A DNA stretch of 64,000 bases from positions 25,234,001 to 25,298,000 of the forward strand of contig OZ017797.1 in assembly GCA_963969395.1 (NCBI GenBank), read 5' to 3'. The position numbers and the translations under genes are program-made. The notes under the pieces were generated by a model that was not told the DNA's origin, did no database searches, and worked only from the letters and a program-made list of their open reading frames with translations. Position 1 is the first letter of the stretch. Every line of letters starts with the position of its first letter. Source of the DNA: Pseudoscleropodium purum. Lineage: Eukaryota; Streptophyta; Bryopsida; Hypnales; Brachytheciaceae. This document shows, piece after piece, positions 23,811-35,853 of this stretch.

Positions 23811-25095
23811 AAATGTTGAATTTGGTATCTTTTTTTTCTTAATTCATTTGAGAAAGCAAGATTCCATTAATTATCTCAAAACTTGACTTTGCAAGGAATG
23901 AACTAAAAATTTAAATAAGACATGAGGTTTTTTTCAATCATTTAATAATAATGAGCTACTGAAATTCAATTCTTTATATAATAGCAAATCATGGGACAAA
24001 GTGAAGATTTTGTAGGGATAAGTTTGAGATAGTTCATAGTTGGTTATTGAATGAATTTGATTCACTTGTTGAGAGAGAATAGGATTTTATGAAATAGAGT
24101 TTGATGTTGAAATGATGTATTTTCCTCTATTACTTATTTTGAGTTTTTCTATTAAATTCCTTCATTATCTTTTTATTCTCTTCCTTTACTATTTACAAAA
24201 TGATCTCTTGTTGTAGTAGTTTAGGATTGCTTTTCTTATTATCTTCACTTTAATGTATTTGTCATCCTACTCCTATTATTAAATATTTAAATTGGTGACA
24301 TATTATTGTAGAGAATTATTTTTTGAATAATGATTTGTAAAATATTATATCCTATGCATTTATCATTATCTTACTCAAGTTATTTTCTTGAAAAACTTTT
24401 CTTTTCTTTTAAATGCTGAAAGTATGCAACAATGAATAAGATGTACAGTGATAGATTGAGGAATCTATAACATTCAAAAAAAGTGCAAAATAATATAGTT
24501 TTATTGGTTTTGAACCAAGCACAAAGCTATATTAATATGGAGTGAATGTGAAGTACAAGTGGTCCTTTCTTCAAAAAAATTGTATTAGAATGTGTTGTAG
24601 TTTGGAAAAAGATTCACAAAATTACCAAAGTAGATCATTGCATAGCAGTATGGGCTATAAATATTCACAACATTTTGGTGACTATTAACCTTATTTTCAA
24701 TTTATTTAATCTTATAGTTAGTTAAAATATTTCAATTTCTAAATAGAAATAAATATTGACAATATTCTAGCTACTATTAACCTTATTTTCCATTTATTTA
24801 ATTTCATAGTTAATTAAAATATTTCTATTTCTAAATTAAAAAATACAATGCCTTGCATTGCAATTCTATATTATAAAATAATTGTTTTCAACTATATTTA
24901 TAGCAAGGTGATGGAATTTGAGTAGATTGGTACTATTCAAGCCAATTATGCAACAATACTACAATAGGACTTCTTATATATGCAACATGCTTATTTGGTG
25001 ATATTTTATCCATTTATCTTGTACCAAATTAAAAATTGTTATAGTAACTAAACAATCAAATTATAAAGTAAGGTGAAATGTCCTTAGAGTATTAT
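23811..25095. other. AT-rich intergenic DNA with a local duplication
   Basis: No gene, RNA or transposon boundary seen apart from the 92-bp tandem duplication at 24,659-24,842. Confidence 0.5.
24659..24842. repeat. Tandem duplication, two ~92-bp copies
   Basis: The block starting AAATATTCACAACATTTTGG at 24,659 is repeated in direct orientation from 24,751 (AAATATTGACAATATTCTAG). Both copies contain 'actattaaccttattttc' and 'ttaaaatatttc'. Differences are scattered, so the duplication is not very recent. Confidence 0.8.
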
Positions 25096-25764
25096 TTAAC
25101 TCCTAAAGGACTAAATGACCATTGAACGTACGTAGGTGATTGTAGATAGGTGAATATGAAGTCATTTTTTAACAGATGTTGTTCAAATTTTGACACAAGG
25201 TGTGAACATCTACTTTCTTAGTGGGAGTGTAATTTTTTTCCAAATGGGTGCCTAAATCAAAAGTTATGCTACCTTAAACTTTAGAGGCAACTTAGGTAGC
25301 TTTAGGGAGCATGTGCAAAACTCCTCCTATAATTTTGAAATTTGGTAGGTATGAAATTCATATGATTGGTACAAGATGCAAAATGTCTCCAAAAAATAAC
25401 CATGTATAGTGTAAAAATCTCACTCTAGGAAGAATTTAAGTTTGCTAGCTTTGTTGGGCAAGGTTGGAAAAACATTTTTTTCAAACGTTATAATCTTTCA
25501 ATCTATCTAACCGTGGTTGTCACATTGGACAGATTACTATTCATTTCTTGTCCTATAGGACATGAAATGAATAGTAATCTGTCCAATGTGACAACCATGT
25601 ATCTAACCAAAGTTTTTGAAATTTTTCCACACATTCCTATAGTAGTTTAGTACAAATTTGTATGATTGAATTTTGAAAAAAATTCATTTTTTTCTCATTG
25701 CCTTACAACAAAGCAATCCTTTACAATTTGTACCTAAAATGTGCCTTGGTCCTTTAGGAATTAA
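25096..25764. mobile_element. TTAA-flanked element with family A-like termini but different interior
   Basis: The left end is TTAA-CTCCTAAAGGACTAAATG (25,096). The right end in reverse complement is TTAA-TTCCTAAAGGACCAAGG (TTAA at 25,761-25,764). The shared core TCCTAAAGGAC is that of family A, but the interior differs and resembles sequence near 7,140-7,270 in inverse orientation. It hosts the foldback at 25,514-25,597. Confidence 0.75.
25504..25608. mobile_element. Tiny foldback insertion with flanking 9-base direct repeats
   Basis: The core at 25,514-25,597 is an almost perfect hairpin: the left arm starts TGGTTGTCACATTGG and the right arm ends CCAATGTGACAACCA. The arms span 39-40 bases with one mismatch around a 4-base TATA loop. 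The direct repeat TATCTAACC lies at 25,504-25,512 and 25,600-25,608, one to two bases outside the hairpin. A 9-base duplication with long inverted termini would fit a Mutator-type miniature element. The near identity of the arms points to a young insertion in an old host repeat. Confidence 0.75.
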
Positions 25765-26924
25765 ACAATATTATGGATTTTCAAAGGATTTTTCACATCT
25801 CAAAAAAATTATCAATTTTCCTTAAATGAAAAAATAGAAGTTGAATCTATTCATTTAGATTTGTTCATATATAATTTTCAAATTCTTATAGAATTAATTA
25901 TGAAAATTTGAGGTTGGAAACGGAAGTCTATTTAAAAGTGATTCTACTTTAAAATATTCACTAATGGTACATTAAAAACTCTAATATGGGTCTATGAATT
26001 AGAATATGCATTGAAAGACTCTTTTGAACAAGGGCAACAATGAGCTGAAAAGAGATGGAGGAAGTTGGGCCATTAATTAACCAACCCCCATCCTTGCTAA
26101 AAAATGAGAGCCATTGATTTAAAAAAATTACAACCCACCCACCCTCCAAACGTTGATGTCCAAAAAAACCCGAGAGATACGGATACAACACTTTGATATG
26201 GATATTTTGAAATGGATACATATACATATATATACAGGGATATGTACTTGAAAAACACGAACTTCATATATCCCATATTCATTGGTAGGTAACCTTACTT
26301 TCAAAATTACAAAGAGGGGGAAGGGAAGGGGGGAGTTACTAAAAAAAATTTAGTTCAAATTATTTTTGAACTAATCGAGGGGTGGATAAATAAAAGGAAG
26401 TAAAATTAATTAAAGAAATTTTGAGCTCATTGTGACAGTTTGTCACAATGACAATGAGCTCAAGAGAGTTAGTTAACTAACTCTTTTGAGCAAAGGCAGT
26501 ATTAACACATCTTTTCTTAAGAAGGTGGATTACTATAAAATTTTCCATTGAAGTTGTTTTCTATAAACACAATCAATACTATCTTTCTAGAAAAATGTTT
26601 AGGCAATGAAAAATGAAAAAATAATATGACATTTTATTCATCATTTTGCAATATATAATGAAAATATGAAGACACAAAATTGAAGATACAAAATTGTGCT
26701 AATATACTCTTTATGAAGATACAAAATTGTCATAACATGTCTTTGCAAAATGAAGCATTTTGGGTGCCTAGGTTGTGTCTTGTGAAATAAAGGTATGTAC
26801 ATCCATAATCATTACCCAAAATGTGACATTAATATTTAAACAATTAATCAACATAAAAACCTAGATATTGATGACACAAGATGCACACAATCAAAACATG
26901 AAAAATGCAATAGAATTTAGTGTC

Positions 26925-26929
<5 letters not shown>
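25765..26929. repeat. Dispersed repeat family E and AT-rich flank
   Basis: The stretch of about 25,960-26,480 is shared in diverged form with 47,690-48,510. Both end with an inverted pair around GAGCTCATTG and CAATGAGCTC (26,423-26,462 here), followed here by the palindrome GAGTTAGTTAACTAACTC. No coding content was recognised. Confidence 0.55.

Positions 26930-27001
<72 letters not shown>
26929..27001. repeat. (AT)n microsatellite
   Basis: About 36 uninterrupted AT dinucleotides. Likely length-variable and a potential cruciform or breakage site. Confidence 0.95.
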
Positions 27002-27002
<1 letters not shown>

Positions 27003-29200
27003 CTTATATTTTGAAATTGAATAACTTATTCAAACAATGTCCAAATAATGTATACTAAATTGCATTAGAATCTTCTTTAAATTGCTAATAAAGATATAAA
27101 AAGTTATTTATGTCAATAATTGCAAGAATGTTCATTTTTTATTAGTGTCAATTACATGTGCATTTACTTTAAAGAAAAAGAAAAATAAGTTCTAAAATTT
27201 AATGGAAGTACAACTCACACTACATAAATCCTCAATCCATTTGGTAATTAACCCTACAAAGATATTGTAGACCTAAAAGGTTCAATGGCTAACTACACTC
27301 TTGATTGTGGAAACAAAGAATGCACCTAGTGGTTCAATAATTAGAATATTTTCATGACTACCTTGGATCCACATCTTTCTAGGGTTAATTGATTGTATTG
27401 TCAAATTTGAAAGTCCTTTGCTCTATATCCTCCATTTATTTGTTATTTGTGAGTGGATTTTTATTTTTTTATTTTTTAGAGATGAATTCACATGTTTGAT
27501 TATCATCCAAATTTTTTAAATTATCATGAATGTTTGAAGAAAAAATGAAGAAAACTAATATCAAATATAGATCATGTTAAAAAAAAATTTAATTTTTAGA
27601 AGAAAATTAAATTATAGTGTAGAACATCATTTTGTAAAGAATTATTTTTGTCACTCCATTTTTAAAAACATGGGTAAATATTCAATTTCAAACTTCATTA
27701 GATGTTTGTTTTTTTAAATTCCAAAATTTGTAAAGGAAATAGAAAGTAAACTTCAAAACTTAGAAGCTTCATTTTGTTAGTTTTTCTTAAGAAAAGTCAA
27801 AATCAAGTGTTAAGGGAAAAAACTCAAAGTATTGAAATACACTAAATAATTATTGTCCATTTTTATTGATGAGTAACCCATATAAAATTAAAAACAACTA
27901 AAATGTCTCAAACTCAATTCAATGATGTGGCTATAGCACTAATAAGTTGCTTATACAAAATTGGATGAAAACCATCTATTTTTTAATATGCACAAAGCTT
28001 GGTTGTCCATATAAAGGACAAAAAAGTCCTTGGTAATATGATTTTCTTAATTTATAATGTGTTTTTTGTGCATTAGCTATGTGTAGGATGGGTTGGATTT
28101 CCCCTTCTTCTTTTTAGATCTTAGAAAGTATTGTTGCACATGCTAGGTGGTGAGAATTTATATAACTTGGGCCTCTTGGGGCATCTGCAATGCACATGAC
28201 AAATTGGCATGGCAAAAAAAAAAGTTTTGAATGCTTGGTCTGGAATTAAAAATTAAAAAAATTATTATTGGAAATACCTAAAAAAATTTAAGTATATCTA
28301 AGAGTCCATGGATTTAGACTTAAGAGGACTAAAATAGACTTCAATTGACAACAAGAGAAAATACAAAAATATAGTACTTTCTAGCAATGAAACTTTTGAT
28401 CTGGCCTCGTGAACAAAAAAAGAATCATGTTCTTATGAAGGATATACATGTTCACAACATATGTCAAAATTTTAGAGAGATCCATTCAAAATTAAATTTG
28501 TAGGAATCTACCCAAACTTCTAATTATTCTTTGAACAAACACTTGATTAAAGGTTAATAACTTAAACATACATTATCAATTCATTTAATATGCATTTCAA
28601 AATTGAAGTAATTGTCATACAAATTATGAAACCACATGAATATGATGTAATAGTGTTGGAACTTGGTGCTTACATACTTCATTATTATTAGTGCTAGTGA
28701 CAACAAGCAAGTCCTTTATTTATATTAGTCTATGATTCTTGTGGAACCTCAACTATTTATTTTCTCTCACTATTATTGTCATGAGAGGATAAAATTATAA
28801 GTAGATTTATGATAAATGGGCATTATTTGAAAATATTGATCAAATTAAAGTCAATAACCAATACTTGTAGAAGACCCATAAAACAACAAATTTACTAGTT
28901 GATCCCCAAATTTATGAGTGTCAAGCAAAATTCCTTGAAATTTTTTCCTAAATTTTTTCCTTAAAAGACAAATTGAAGTAGCATCTAATCCAAGGTCATT
29001 TCATCATATTTTTTTGAACCTATGCAAAATTCATTATGAATTTTTGAATAGGAAATGACATTTGTCTTCAAAAGCACAGTGTATTTACCACCAAACCAAT
29101 TCCAAACTCTAACATTTACCTTTGTTTTAGCACCTCCTCCCTTACCTCCAATGACAAAATAACAACCCATCATCCACACCAACCTTAAGTTAGGTTGTTT
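27002..29200. other. AT-rich intergenic DNA, no gene seen
   Basis: All frames are broken. About 28,370-28,560 resembles a decayed right end of family A ('caaaattttagaga', 'aggaatctacccaaact'). Confidence 0.5.
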
Positions 29201-31240
29201 TGTTTTGTTTATTTGTTACGGTGAGATCTCAAGAACCATGCGTCCCCCAATCGCATTCTTGGCATCATTGGAAAGCTCTCATTGAGGAAGGGTGCACAAG
29301 CTTTGTTTTATGATGTTCCAATTCACAACAGAAAAGATATTGAGTTCCAAAGTTTTTATGAATGAAAAAAATTCGAAAATTACTTTTCACTTTTGATTTT
29401 GAATGTGGCAACGGTACAGGGCACACCAGTGACTAATAACTATTCAAACATGATTACAATAAGGTTACAAACAAACTATTCTTTTGTGTAAAATTAGAAA
29501 CACTAAGGATTCTGGAAGACCCAAGGAATTGATTGAACAATGAACACAGCGAATACCGGGGTTCCGTCCCATCAGACTACGGTACTTCTTCGTTCAAATA
29601 CATCCGTCACCAACCCCAATGAACCGACGGTGCTCCGCTCCCGTAGTAACTGAACTTCATTTACAATAGTTTCCATTAACTTAGATCGATTCCCGCTTCG
29701 TCTTCCTGTTGTAGAATCAATAAGAAGGAGAAACCAAATCAGGCAAACCCAAATGAACTGAATCAATTCTCGGTTTGACGTTTACGTCAGCTGCAACAGC
29801 TCCCGCCAGCAGTTAAGAATTAGCCATTTTCTAAACTCAACAGCCACCCTAAATTCTGGAATTTTATTCCCAAGATCTAGAGGAATCAAATCGTCTTTTG
29901 AAAATAGAAAGGAAACCAATCTAGACTATTATAATCAGATCTGCTTTGACAAGGCTTTCTTATCCAATACCTTCGTTCGATCTCCGGATTCCCAGTCCTT
30001 TCATGTTTTATTGTCTGGCCGCATACACGCAAATGGAAACCAGCTCAAAGTCTGGAGGAGCATATCCACCTCGATTCCCAACCGCGGCACCGATTCTGGG
30101 TTTCTGGGTTGTTGCAGTCCCTTCTGCAGGCAGTTCCGCAGTTCCGCAGTTCCGCTTTGTTGGTTTGCTTGCTCATGGAAGATAAGTTAATAATAGCTTT
30201 TGGAGGTTCCTTGTTCGCCACTAAAATTCACTTGCGATCAAAGCCAGGATTTGGGTGATTTGATGTGCATGGGGAACCATTCAGGGAGCGAAGTACACCG
30301 CTTTTCAGTGCTATATTTGCACGGAAAAAGCCAGATTGGGATGCATCTTTGGCTTCAAGGAAAAAAGAGCAGAGAAAGAGAGAAAGAGAGTCTATTGCGT
30401 GCATTTCGGCAAGCATGTTCCGGACGGGAGCGCCAGCGCCACTTTCCTTCGATCGAGAGGACATGGTCGCAAGGTGGTGAGGCAACGCGCAAGCAGACGG
30501 AAACACTCAAATGGGAGGAACTGTATTTTATTTGAAACTCTTTTAAGGAACGGAAAGGACGAGCTCGTCACCGTGGAAAGGAAATCATACACAGGGTGAA
30601 TCATGTACTTACAAATACAAAAAAACAAAAAAGGCACTCATTAGAGGTCAAACTATTGTGCAAGACCTTCCCTTTTCACACGAAACTTCTGAGGGTGAAC
30701 ATCTCCACTTTTGTCTTACATGGAAGGATCCTCCGTCATGCATCGTACACTTTGTGCCCACAACGGCATTGTAGGGTTGAATGGCATTTGTTGGCCTAGT
30801 AGGCAACCTAAAGGAGGAATCAAAAATCTCCTTGAAGTGGGGGCATAGATCTTATTCCTTGCCCAAGGTACGTTTGTGTAGCCGAGACAAAAAGTGGTGC
30901 TTGGCAAGCCTTGTGCACTGTTGAAGTGGAGCTCTTAGGTTGAAACATTCTAGAAAAAAATCCTAGTCACTTTGTCAAAGATTCACTTGAAATAGAAGTC
31001 CCAAGAGACTTTGCTTGTCCTTCAAGGGATATTAACATGGCATTATCAATCTTTAAAGGATAAGAAGAACCAACAAAGTCTTTGTAAAGCTTAGTCATGG
31101 CCAAAGCACAAGTGAAATGGCCATACCGAAACCCCTTGGAACCTATGAATGTCTATGGAAGGTAATGCTACAAATTATTCAATTTTTTGAAGGAATGCAA
31201 AATGATATTTGTGAACTATAGCCGATTGTGTAATTGCAAT
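29201..31240. other. GC-balanced block without a recognised gene
   Basis: Composition from about 29,400 to 30,950 is closer to that of the MYB region. Frames of 60-111 codons occur on both strands (for example plus 30,200-30,535 and minus 29,572-29,766, the latter beginning with a hydrophobic stretch), but none has a recognisable domain or consistent exon structure. A piece at about 30,590-30,760 is related to family B. Confidence 0.45.
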
Positions 31241-31265
31241 ATTGCTATATAAGAAAAGTTGCAAT

Positions 31266-31490
31266 AGAGGGTTGCTATTATGTGAGCCTAGGAGTGTGAG
31301 CTCATGAGCCTAAAGACTATACACCTATATTATAAAAACTTTCTATAACTATTAATAGTGTAAATAAATTATATGTGTTTATATTATAAACACCTTCAAT
31401 GGTTGTAGTATATTTACTTACATGTATGCTCAAACCTCACATGCTCACATTTTTGTACTAACATACTCTAGAAGGTGGGTGGAGGGTGAG
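31266..31490. mobile_element. MITE-like element, family F, copy 1
   Basis: Begins GGGTTGCTATTATGTGAGCC and ends near ACTAACATACTCT, whose inverse (AGAGTATGTTAGT) corresponds to the left end. The opening ~45 bases are almost the same as in the copy at 58,661. The interior is AT-rich with 'acacctatattata'. No target duplication was assigned. Confidence 0.55.
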
Positions 31491-31932
31491 CATCAAAATT
31501 TTAAAAAAATAGGTGAAAAAAAAAATAGGGTCAATTTAATTCATTCAAAATAAAATTTATACCTTTTTAGATCTACCATAGCATTGGAAATATGTAAAAT
31601 ATAAATTATATAAAAAAAATAGGGTGGAGAATACTTCCTTCATTTTCAAAAATAGTAGGAAAAAAATAGGGTGCCAAACATAGGATCCCTAAAAAAATAT
31701 TTAGTAGGATAAGTAAATTAAAATTTTAGATTAGAGTACTTGGATGATGTACATTATGTTTTTTTTTTTAATCTATTTCATCAATGAAGAGCCTTGGATG
31801 GTGGAGATAACTTGGTTTTTTTTAATAGAGTGAGTTGTGAATTCCTCCACAGCGTATAGTGTTTTAATTTTCATCGATTTGAGGTCTTTGTCTACAGTGC
31901 ATTTTACAGTTCAGATTTGAGTGGACTACCTT
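31491..31932. other. AT-rich intergenic DNA, no gene seen
   Basis: No coding sequence or structured repeat recognised. Confidence 0.5.
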
Positions 31933-32237
31933 TTCTGCGTCAGGGTTGACGAATGTCAACGTCCGCCCCAAAATAGCGTTCATTTTCTGAACGTCCGGAC
32001 GTCCGGACGCAACATCCCGACCGCCGTCGGAAAGCGGACGGGCGGGGTGGACGCTCAGATCGTGCGGACCAGATCAGTCTGCACGTCGATCGGACGGCCG
32101 TAATCGGGCAGACGGGCGGACGGGGCGGACGGGGGACAGGCGGACGCTGCGTCCGCCGGGACGTGAATGTCAGCAGACGTTGCGGACACAGCGTCCGCGT
32201 CCGGACGTCCAGACGTCGTGTCAACCCTGTTCTGCGT
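31933..32237. mobile_element. GC-rich hAT-like miniature element, copy 1
   Basis: The element is 31,941-32,229 (289 bases). It begins CAGGGTTGAC and ends GTCAACCCTG, a perfect 10-base inverted terminus, and is flanked by the perfect 8-base direct repeat TTCTGCGT (31,933-31,940 and 32,230-32,237). An 8-base duplication with a CAG...CTG terminus is established for the hAT superfamily. The body is GC-rich and packed with CGGACG/CGTCCG motifs, in sharp contrast to the host DNA. It encodes no transposase, and open frames across it are by-products of composition. Confidence 0.92.
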
Positions 32238-32486
32238 TGATAAGTGGTATGCTAAAATTCTAAATTTTGTTTTGCATTGTAATTTTATTGTATAACGGTT
32301 TAGGGTTTAAGGCATTTTCAAAACCCTTTTTGTAGGGTCTTCCATTGAGTTGTAGTTTAGGGTGCTTTTCAAATTCATTAGATTAGGGTTTGGGTGGTGT
32401 TGCAGCTTAGAGGCTGTACTTTCAGGGTTTAGGACTATAGGTTTTACCTTTGGCTCTACAGAATGTGCAAGATTTTGTAAATGCAA

Positions 32487-32880
32487 ATGTGCAGGATTTT
32501 ATATCACAGCTGATTTCATTTTGTTGTGTTTTGATTTCAATCTCACCTTTTTTATTTTGTGAATGTGCAGGACTCCATTGTCATAATTGATTCTCTGTGT
32601 TTCATGTTTTACTAAGTTAGGTTTCAATTTCTTGTGTTTGCTTTGAGTCTTGTCTCTCTTATTTAGTAAATGTAAAGGATTTTATGTCACAATTGATTTC
32701 TTGTGTTTCATTTTCTTGTGTTTTGATTTCAATCTCACCTTTTTAATTTTGTGAATGTGCAACACTCCATTGTTAGCCTATGATTATATGTGGTGCATGA
32801 TTTTCTAGATTTCAATTTCTTGTATTTGCTTTCAATCTTTTCTTCTTAATTTTGTGAATGTGAAAGATTTTATGTCACAA
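32487..32880. repeat. Degenerate ~185-bp tandem repeat
   Basis: The block 'atgtgcaggattttat.tcaca..tgattt' starts near 32,487, 32,670 and 32,858, and 'gatttcaatctcacctttt' followed by 'attttgtgaatgtgca' recurs in the first two units. Just over two units are present. Confidence 0.7.
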
Positions 32881-32889
32881 CTCAATATG

Positions 32890-33425
32890 TGTGGTATAGC
32901 TTGTAAGTCCTTGTTCTATTTGGAATATTTTCAAAAGTTTTGTGATCTTTTAAAAAAAATTTGTGCTTGTTGGTTTTATAGCCATTGGTTTCCTTCTTAC
33001 TATTGTTTATTGAAATTTTGATGGCTTTGTGAAAAGTAAGCAATTGGTACTACTTATTGTAATACTAGTATAGAATGTGAGTTTGAATGGTATACCATGG
33101 TAGTTTCTACATAATTGGTTTTGCACTTTTGCATTGCTTTAGTATTTTTTTCAATATTTTGTAGTTCTACAATGTAAAAAAAATTAGTGTGACAATAATT
33201 AATCCCTCTAAAGAAGTATAAAAAAATAGGATGTTGAAAAATATCCACTTGTAGCTTTTCATCTAAAAATAGGAAAGGAAAAATTTCCTAGAACACATAA
33301 ATATCCCCTAATTAAATACTCCATTATTACACATGATATTTAAATGTATAGAAGTGTGATAACCTCCCCCCCCCCCTTGAGCACATACTAGCACCGTTAA
33401 GTTGCAATACATACAATACGACTAC
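32890..33425. other. AT-rich intergenic DNA, no gene seen
   Basis: Includes a homopolymer run of C near 33,365-33,377. No gene recognised. Confidence 0.5.
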
Positions 33426-34420
33426 TTAACTTGTATTGGACCAGTGTCCTTTTGAAGTTTGGGCAAATACCTACAAGTTTAATTTCTTGCATGATCTTCT
33501 AAATTTTTTAATATATAAGAAAGATAATACATTCTTAAAATTAAATTGGTGTTAGAGAACGAAAAGTTATATCACCTAATGTAAAAACAATAGAGCCTAT
33601 GAAACATAAATATCATAGAAAATGAAATAAAGATTTTGAAAAATAGTTGATCATAGAATGTATTTCATCATTATGAAAGGCTTTCATTCATTCCATTTAG
33701 ATTATTGATGTGAAAGTTACAAAGTGTCTTGCATTTAAGGTATTTAGAGCATCTTCAAAAGAAATAACTTATAGGATTTGTTTTTGAATAAAATTTCCAA
33801 AACAAAATAGGTCTTAACATCTCAATTATTTGTTAGAACAATCTCACAATTAGAATTGATATATTTAAATTCCATCTTATTATTATTAACAATTTAAGTG
33901 TTTTTTCAATCTTACACCTTCTTCTAGTGAACATTTTTTGAAAGAATGGAAATTTTTTACTACATTACTATCAACATAAGTTTCCATTGCAACAATTTTA
34001 ACCTCAAAACCTTATATTGCAAAATTTTAGTTTAGGAGGCATCATAGTCTTTTCCCATATCATAATAGTACCTTTGCTATTTTATTTGCCTAAAATTTAT
34101 TTATTTTAGTGCCACATATTTTTTTTAGAGGTTCACATGTAGCAACATCTTCAAAAAAACTATTATCTTCTACATGAGCTATTAACAAAGCACAATAATC
34201 TAGTATAGAAGGAACTAAAAAAGAATTTTTCACTTTTGACACTAATATCTTCAAAGTATATGGTTGTAATTTTTGAATTTACTTCTGCAGTTTTTTCTCA
34301 CTACTCTAGTATAAGATCCTACTACTAGATTTTTTTAAATCATTTATTTATCTTTGCAATAGAAATGGTATTTTCAGAGTGTTTTTTGGTAAAACGTAGT
34401 TATAGAACTTTAGGAATTAA
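33426..34420 (-). mobile_element. Family A TTAA-type element, reverse orientation
   Basis: Left TTAA (33,426-33,429) and right AACTTTAGGAA-TTAA (34,417-34,420) bound a minus-oriented copy. Diagnostic blocks appear inverted: 'caatctcacaattagaatt', 'ccatcttattattatt', 'gcaaaattttagtttagg', 'tctttgcaatagaaatgg'. At 995 bases it is slightly longer than other full copies, which suggests small internal insertions. Confidence 0.65.
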
Positions 34421-35255
34421 TCTCTTCATTGTATTGATTTCTAAGGGTTGATCTTCGTCCTTTACAGGTGTAAATGGCATACCGATACTTCAAAAATATA
34501 TGGTATCCTACATTAAAAACGTAGTTATTTGCACGTGGGATATCCTAAATGCATCTACCAATGAAAAATAAATTTACTCTACTTTACTCTTGTTGTGTAA
34601 ACATGTTTAAGGGACTTCACATATAGGGGGGGCAAAATTGTTACCAAGATGGTATTCTTGACTTCAACATCAATGTGTTCAAAAAGTTAGCATTGCATTT
34701 TGGATCCATTGTCAACATCCTATTAAAGTTGGTCTTTATGTACCCCTCCAAATGCAACATATTCCCTTCTTCTAAGCATACAATATTTTTAGGATAATGC
34801 CTTTTACTGTTAGAAAAATTCATGAGTTTTACACAACAAGAAAACCTAGACTTTTGAATTTACAAAAATATTCAAATTGTCTCTATTCTAGTAGTCAAAA
34901 AGATTAGTCTACACTAGATCAATTGATTGAGCTTTTAGATTATTTCTATTAAATTTCTCTTAATTCGAGCTCTAGAAATACACTAATTATGGATATAACT
35001 ATTAAATCCACCCTTTTAAAAAACTGTAATATATATTTAAAACTTTCAGTAATCAATCTAATTTCTACAAAATAATTTATTTAAGAAAATCATATAATTT
35101 TAATTTTGATGATCTTAACAATAGTAATCAAAGATAAATCTAATATGAAGATAATTGAATGGAAAAAATATAAAATAAACATTTTTGATTTATTATTTTA
35201 ATATAAAAAATTAATGAAGCTTGGTTGGGTTTGGACATGATTTGTCCATTAAGTG
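34421..35255. other. AT-rich intergenic DNA, no gene seen
   Basis: No protein family, RNA or element boundary recognised. Confidence 0.5.
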
Positions 35256-35712
35256 TTAACCCCTAATGTTCCAAGACCCTTTTGTCATCAAAAAGCACTC
35301 AAAATTGCCATTTCTATTGTAAAGGGTATAAAAATTTTCTAATGATTAACTATAAGATCTTGCATTAGACTAGTATAAGAAAATAGAAAAACAAATTTAG
35401 AAACTTCCACTATATAGATTACAAGATTTTTGAGTTTGAAGTAAAGAAAGTAGGAGCACATTACTTGACTACTATAGATTATTAGACTTTGAATTCTCTT
35501 AACTTAAAAAAAATTATATTGAAGATTTGAGATGAAAGCCTTGGAACAAAAATTCAAAACCCCCTTGAGATTTTCATTCTTTAAAAAATTGTAAAGTAGA
35601 AGTTGATACAAGATTGAAGGAAAAAGCAATTGTGAATAACTCTAATAAGATGCAATTGAAACGCATTAATCATAGTAGTAAGATTGTTGCAACAAGCATA
35701 TTTAACCTCAAG
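35256..35712 (+). mobile_element. Family A element truncated on the right
   Basis: The left end is TTAA-CCCCTAATGTTCCAAGACC (35,256), followed by the left half of the family ('aaaaagcactcaaaattgcc', 'gattattagactttgaatt', 'caattgaaacgcattaatc'). The match stops near 35,712, about 140 bases beyond the end of the aspartic protease coding region, so the element abuts that gene's 3' side. Confidence 0.7.
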
Positions 35713-35853
35713 TGTGGAGCAAACTAAAACCGAGCGTCTCCAGCTCTGAAATATCGACAGCACGCAAACTTGTTATTTGGCGCAATCGTTCTCGCTTCAA
35801 CCAGTAGGTGAGCTGGCATACTTGATTTAGACTTTGGGTATTTGGAAGTTTGA

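Noticed and set aside
26929..27001. Regular repeat considered as part of a CRISPR-like or satellite array
   Set aside because: It is a plain AT dinucleotide microsatellite; no spaced repeats were seen anywhere in the window.
30200..30600. Overlapping frames of 70-111 codons on both strands
   Set aside because: None has a domain, and the frames contradict one another; compositional openness is a sufficient explanation.
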